The translations under genes and the position numbers were made by a program. A stretch of 7,476 nt of DNA, from assembly GCA_002325605.1 (NCBI GenBank), contig DCSM01000119.1:1-7476 (forward strand). Direction: 5' to 3'. Positions 5,890-7,476 of this stretch are shown here, piece after piece. Positions within the stretch are counted from its first letter, which is position 1, and each line of letters begins with the position of its first letter. The notes beneath the pieces are model-generated. The model made no database searches and had not been told where the DNA came from. It saw only the letters and a list, made by a program, of their open reading frames with translations. This DNA comes from Chloroflexaceae bacterium UBA1466. GTDB taxonomy: Bacteria > Chloroflexota > Chloroflexia > Chloroflexales > Chloroflexaceae.

Positions 5890-6993
5890 TTAGTTGCCCC
5901 AACCTTGTGAAAAAGCAGTTTTTTCGCTGGTTTTCGTTTCTCGCAGGCGATATAGCTGCCGAATAATCTGGTCGGCAGCAACAAAGAGTAAAATTAAGGC
6001 TTGGACGATTTTTATCAGATCGGCTGACAATTCAGCACGGACCTGCATCAATCTGGCTCCTGTCAGCAATGCGCCCCAAAGTAACCCTGAAGCCACCACC
6101 GCCAACGGATTACTGCGGGCCAAAAGCGCGATTGCAATGCTATCAAAGCCCAAGCCTGCGAAAAAATCGGCTTCCAACACGCCACCATGCCCCAAAACTT
6201 CGCTCGTGCCCGCCAGCCCCGCCAGTGCGCCACTGAGCGCCAACGCCAGCGTAATCGTTTGGGGAACGTTCATTCCTGCGTAACGCGCAGCATGAGGGTT
6301 TTTGCCTACCGTTCGTAGTTCAAAACCGATAGTTGTATGATAAAGCAGCCAATAGACCAGTAAAACTAAGATTCCAGCGAGGATAATTCCTGCATGAAGA
6401 TCGGTCTTAAAAAAATGAGGCAAAAGGGCACTTTGGGCAACTGAGCGCGTTCTTTCGCCACTGCTATCAAATGGATCGCCAAGAATGTAGGGATTTTTGC
6501 TTTTGATCAGCCATTCTGTCAAGCGCAGCGCAATATAATTGAGCATGATTGTCGTAATGACTTCGTGAGAGCCTACCTGCGCTTTGAGAAAGCCAGGAAT
6601 CGCGCCCCAAAGCAGCCCGCCAAAACCACCTGCCAGCAAAGTCAAAGGCACATGAACAAAATTCGGGAGCCCTTGCAAGCCACAGCCGACCACGATGGCC
6701 GCCAAAGCGCCCACATAAAGTTGCCCTTCTGCGCCGACATTAAACAAACCTGCTTGAAAGCTCAAAGCTACGGCCAAACCTGAAATAATGAAAGGAGTCG
6801 AGCGGACAAGTGTGTTTATCAAAGCGGACGGCGAGCCACAACAGCCTTCCCAAAGCCCAATGTAAGCGGCCAGCCAATCTTTGCCTGTCAGCGCAATAAT
6901 CAATGCCCCAAGCACTAAGGCCGTGAAAATTGCCAAAAAGGGCAGAAGAAGTGATTTGAATGTGGAGGTTAGGTGGTGCATCGTAGCGATCAT
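5890..6993 (-). CDS. Nucleoside/simple-sugar (BMP-type) ABC transporter permease
   Basis: A 367-residue inner-membrane permease of the BPD_transp_2 (YufP/NupP-like) family, which with a BMP-type lipoprotein and a duplicated ATPase imports nucleosides or simple sugars. It has about eight to ten hydrophobic helices (for example 14-35, 63-82, 112-134, 200-218, 244-264, 326-341). Family signatures are TPFIISGLAVALSFQAGLFN (66-85), NVGAEGQLYVGA (85-96), HEVITTIMLNYIAL (143-156) and the cytoplasmic coupling segment around GKNPHAARYAGMNVP (230-244). Nucleoside specificity is inferred from the similarity to YufP. Partner genes normally sit beside it, but here the next gene downstream is fba and the upstream gene is divergent and unrelated. 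Start choice: ATG at 6993 or ATG at 6981 (MHHLTSTFK); neither has a clear ribosome-binding site, and a -10 box overlaps the first. Confidence 0.88.
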   Translation of the reverse strand: MIATMHHLTSTFKSLLLPFLAIFTALVLGALIIALTGKDWLAAYIGLWEGCCGSPSALINTLVRSTPFIISGLAVALSFQAGLFNVGAEGQLYVGALAAIVVGCGLQGLPNFVHVPLTLLAGGFGGLLWGAIPGFLKAQVGSHEVITTIMLNYIALRLTEWLIKSKNPYILGDPFDSSGERTRSVAQSALLPHFFKTDLHAGIILAGILVLLVYWLLYHTTIGFELRTVGKNPHAARYAGMNVPQTITLALALSGALAGLAGTSEVLGHGGVLEADFFAGLGFDSIAIALLARSNPLAVVASGLLWGALLTGARLMQVRAELSADLIKIVQALILLFVAADQIIRQLYRLRETKTSEKTAFSQGWGN

Positions 6994-7016
6994 TATATCA
7001 CATCGTTAAAATAGCA
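6992..7016 (-). promoter_or_regulatory. Candidate promoter elements of the permease gene
   Basis: On the minus strand, TGATATAAT (7000-6992) is a perfect extended -10 box whose last two bases are the AT of the permease ATG at 6993. A weaker box, TGCTATTTT (7016-7008), lies just upstream. No good -35 hexamer is seen for either. If the first is used, transcription starts inside the annotated 5' end, and ATG 6981 would be nearly leaderless. Confidence 0.4.
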
Positions 7017-7030
7017 TTTAAAGAATTCTG

Positions 7031-7057
7031 TTGGCTAAATCAGTAAAATTGAGCCAA
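7031..7057. promoter_or_regulatory. Operator-like dyad between divergent genes
   Basis: TTGGCTAAAT (7031-7040) and ATTGAGCCAA (7048-7057) form a 10-bp inverted repeat with one mismatch and a 7-nt spacer. A further AGCCAAA half-site lies at 7068-7074. Size and position, between the permease start and the plus-strand promoter, fit a dimeric regulator site. The regulator is unknown. Confidence 0.35.
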
Positions 7058-7103
7058 ATAAAAAAGCAGCCAAAATGGGGGGCCAAGAACCCCAAACTGA
7101 CTC

Positions 7104-7132
7104 TTTACTACTTTGCTAAAGTGTGCTATTAT
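7104..7132 (+). promoter_or_regulatory. Candidate promoter of the VIT-like gene
   Basis: TTTACT (7104-7109), 17 nt, then TATTAT (7127-7132), preceded by TGC (7124-7126), an extended -10. The spacer contains ACTTT-GCT-AAAGT (7110-7122), a small dyad that could bind a regulator. Transcription from here would leave a leader of about 180 nt before the ATG at 7322. Confidence 0.5.
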
Positions 7133-7138
7133 TCTTTG

Positions 7139-7321
7139 TTGTAGAAGATCAAGGGGGAAGCAAAAAACCTGTCTCGATTGGACAACAAAATTTGGGTGGC
7201 CAGTCATTGGTTTGTAATTTTGAGCTAGAGATAGGTGCGGGCGACCTCGTTGAACTCAGTAAATCATCGGTAAATTTGTGCTATTAGAATTCCTCATACG
7301 CAAGGCTAAGGAGCTATCATC
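7139..7321 (+). other. Long predicted 5' leader of the VIT-like gene
   Basis: No open frame of note and no riboswitch class that I recognise. TGTGCTATTA at 7277-7286 repeats the sequence around the upstream -10 box (7122-7131), so a second, nearer promoter is possible, though no matching -35 is seen. A short stem AGGT...ACCT is near 7232-7246. The gene's ribosome-binding site, AAGGAG, is at 7308-7313, 8 nt before the ATG. Confidence 0.4.
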
Positions 7322-7476
7322 ATGTCCGTCTATGTCGTACCGACTAAAGCCCCCGAATATGCGGGGCAGCCCATAACCACAGGTGTTCTCCTGCCCAAAG
7401 ATCGCAACCTTGCTCCCATCCCGCTCAAGCAGACGGAGGTTTCGGCCAGCATCATCGGTCTGCTCTGCGATGTCTC
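7322..7476 (+). CDS. N-terminus of a VIT-domain-like protein (3' end outside the window)
   Basis: Fifty-one residues are visible from an ATG with AAGGAG 8 nt upstream. There is no signal peptide or membrane segment. The opening (MSVYVVPTKAPEYAGQ) leads to LAPIPLKQTEVSASIIGLLC (30-49), which resembles the start of a VIT (vault/inter-alpha-trypsin) domain, where a PLK-T-V stretch enters the first strands. In bacteria VIT domains usually precede a von Willebrand factor A domain in proteins of unclear role. If the match is real, a VWA domain should follow outside the window. The frame is open to the window edge. It is transcribed divergently from the permease. The product is otherwise unrecognised. 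Confidence 0.55.
   Translation, partial: MSVYVVPTKAPEYAGQPITTGVLLPKDRNLAPIPLKQTEVSASIIGLLCDV

Noticed and set aside
5894..6283. 129-codon plus-strand frame opposite the permease
   Set aside because: Antisense to a clear membrane protein gene; its Ala/Pro/Ser-rich composition mirrors the complementary hydrophobic codons.
7139..7321. Riboswitch in the leader of the VIT-like gene
   Set aside because: Only short stems are visible, and I recognise no conserved aptamer core.

Overview
This window looks like chromosomal DNA from a free-living bacterium of medium G+C, most likely a member of the Chloroflexota. The assignment is inferred from style. It rests on a eukaryote-like Ser/Thr kinase with a YSPQYAPLEQ activation segment and an extracytoplasmic discoidin-like tail, a lipoprotein with long TPTPxAT-type linkers, an MqnC of the futalosine menaquinone pathway, and what looks like the start of a VIT-domain protein. 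No rRNA, tRNA, CRISPR array, transposase or phage gene is visible.

Layout. Positions 1-2176 (+ strand) hold the 3' part of the membrane kinase gene, followed after 10 nt by an M23 (LytM-type) peptidase lipoprotein, probably in one operon. Positions 2177-2588 form a gene-free region between convergent genes and are packed with palindromes: a ~108-bp repeat made of two hairpins, a perfect 35-bp inverted repeat, and a shorter diverged copy of the double hairpin. Positions 2589-6993 carry four genes on the minus strand, in transcription order: a nucleoside/BMP-type ABC permease (6993-5890), class II fructose-bisphosphate aldolase (5769-4819), ribose-5-phosphate isomerase A (4739-4011) and mqnC (3812-2589). 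A second full copy of the double-hairpin repeat lies between rpiA and mqnC, so mqnC is bracketed by direct repeats. Positions 6994-7321 are a divergent regulatory region with candidate promoters for both sides and an operator-like dyad. At 7322 a plus-strand gene begins whose first 51 residues resemble the entry to a VIT domain; it runs off the window.

How the genes may work together. The kinase and the peptidase both combine a membrane anchor with an extracytoplasmic domain and are plausibly an envelope sensing and remodelling pair. The permease, RpiA and aldolase fit a scheme in which imported nucleosides give pentose phosphate that enters central carbon metabolism. MqnC works in a pathway whose early steps also involve a purine nucleoside. 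The link between these genes is inference from gene order.

The least explained signal is the family of double hairpins at 2221-2328, 2489-2536 and 3905-4010. Stem sequences differ between members while pairing is kept, and the two loop regions are complementary to each other in two of the three members.
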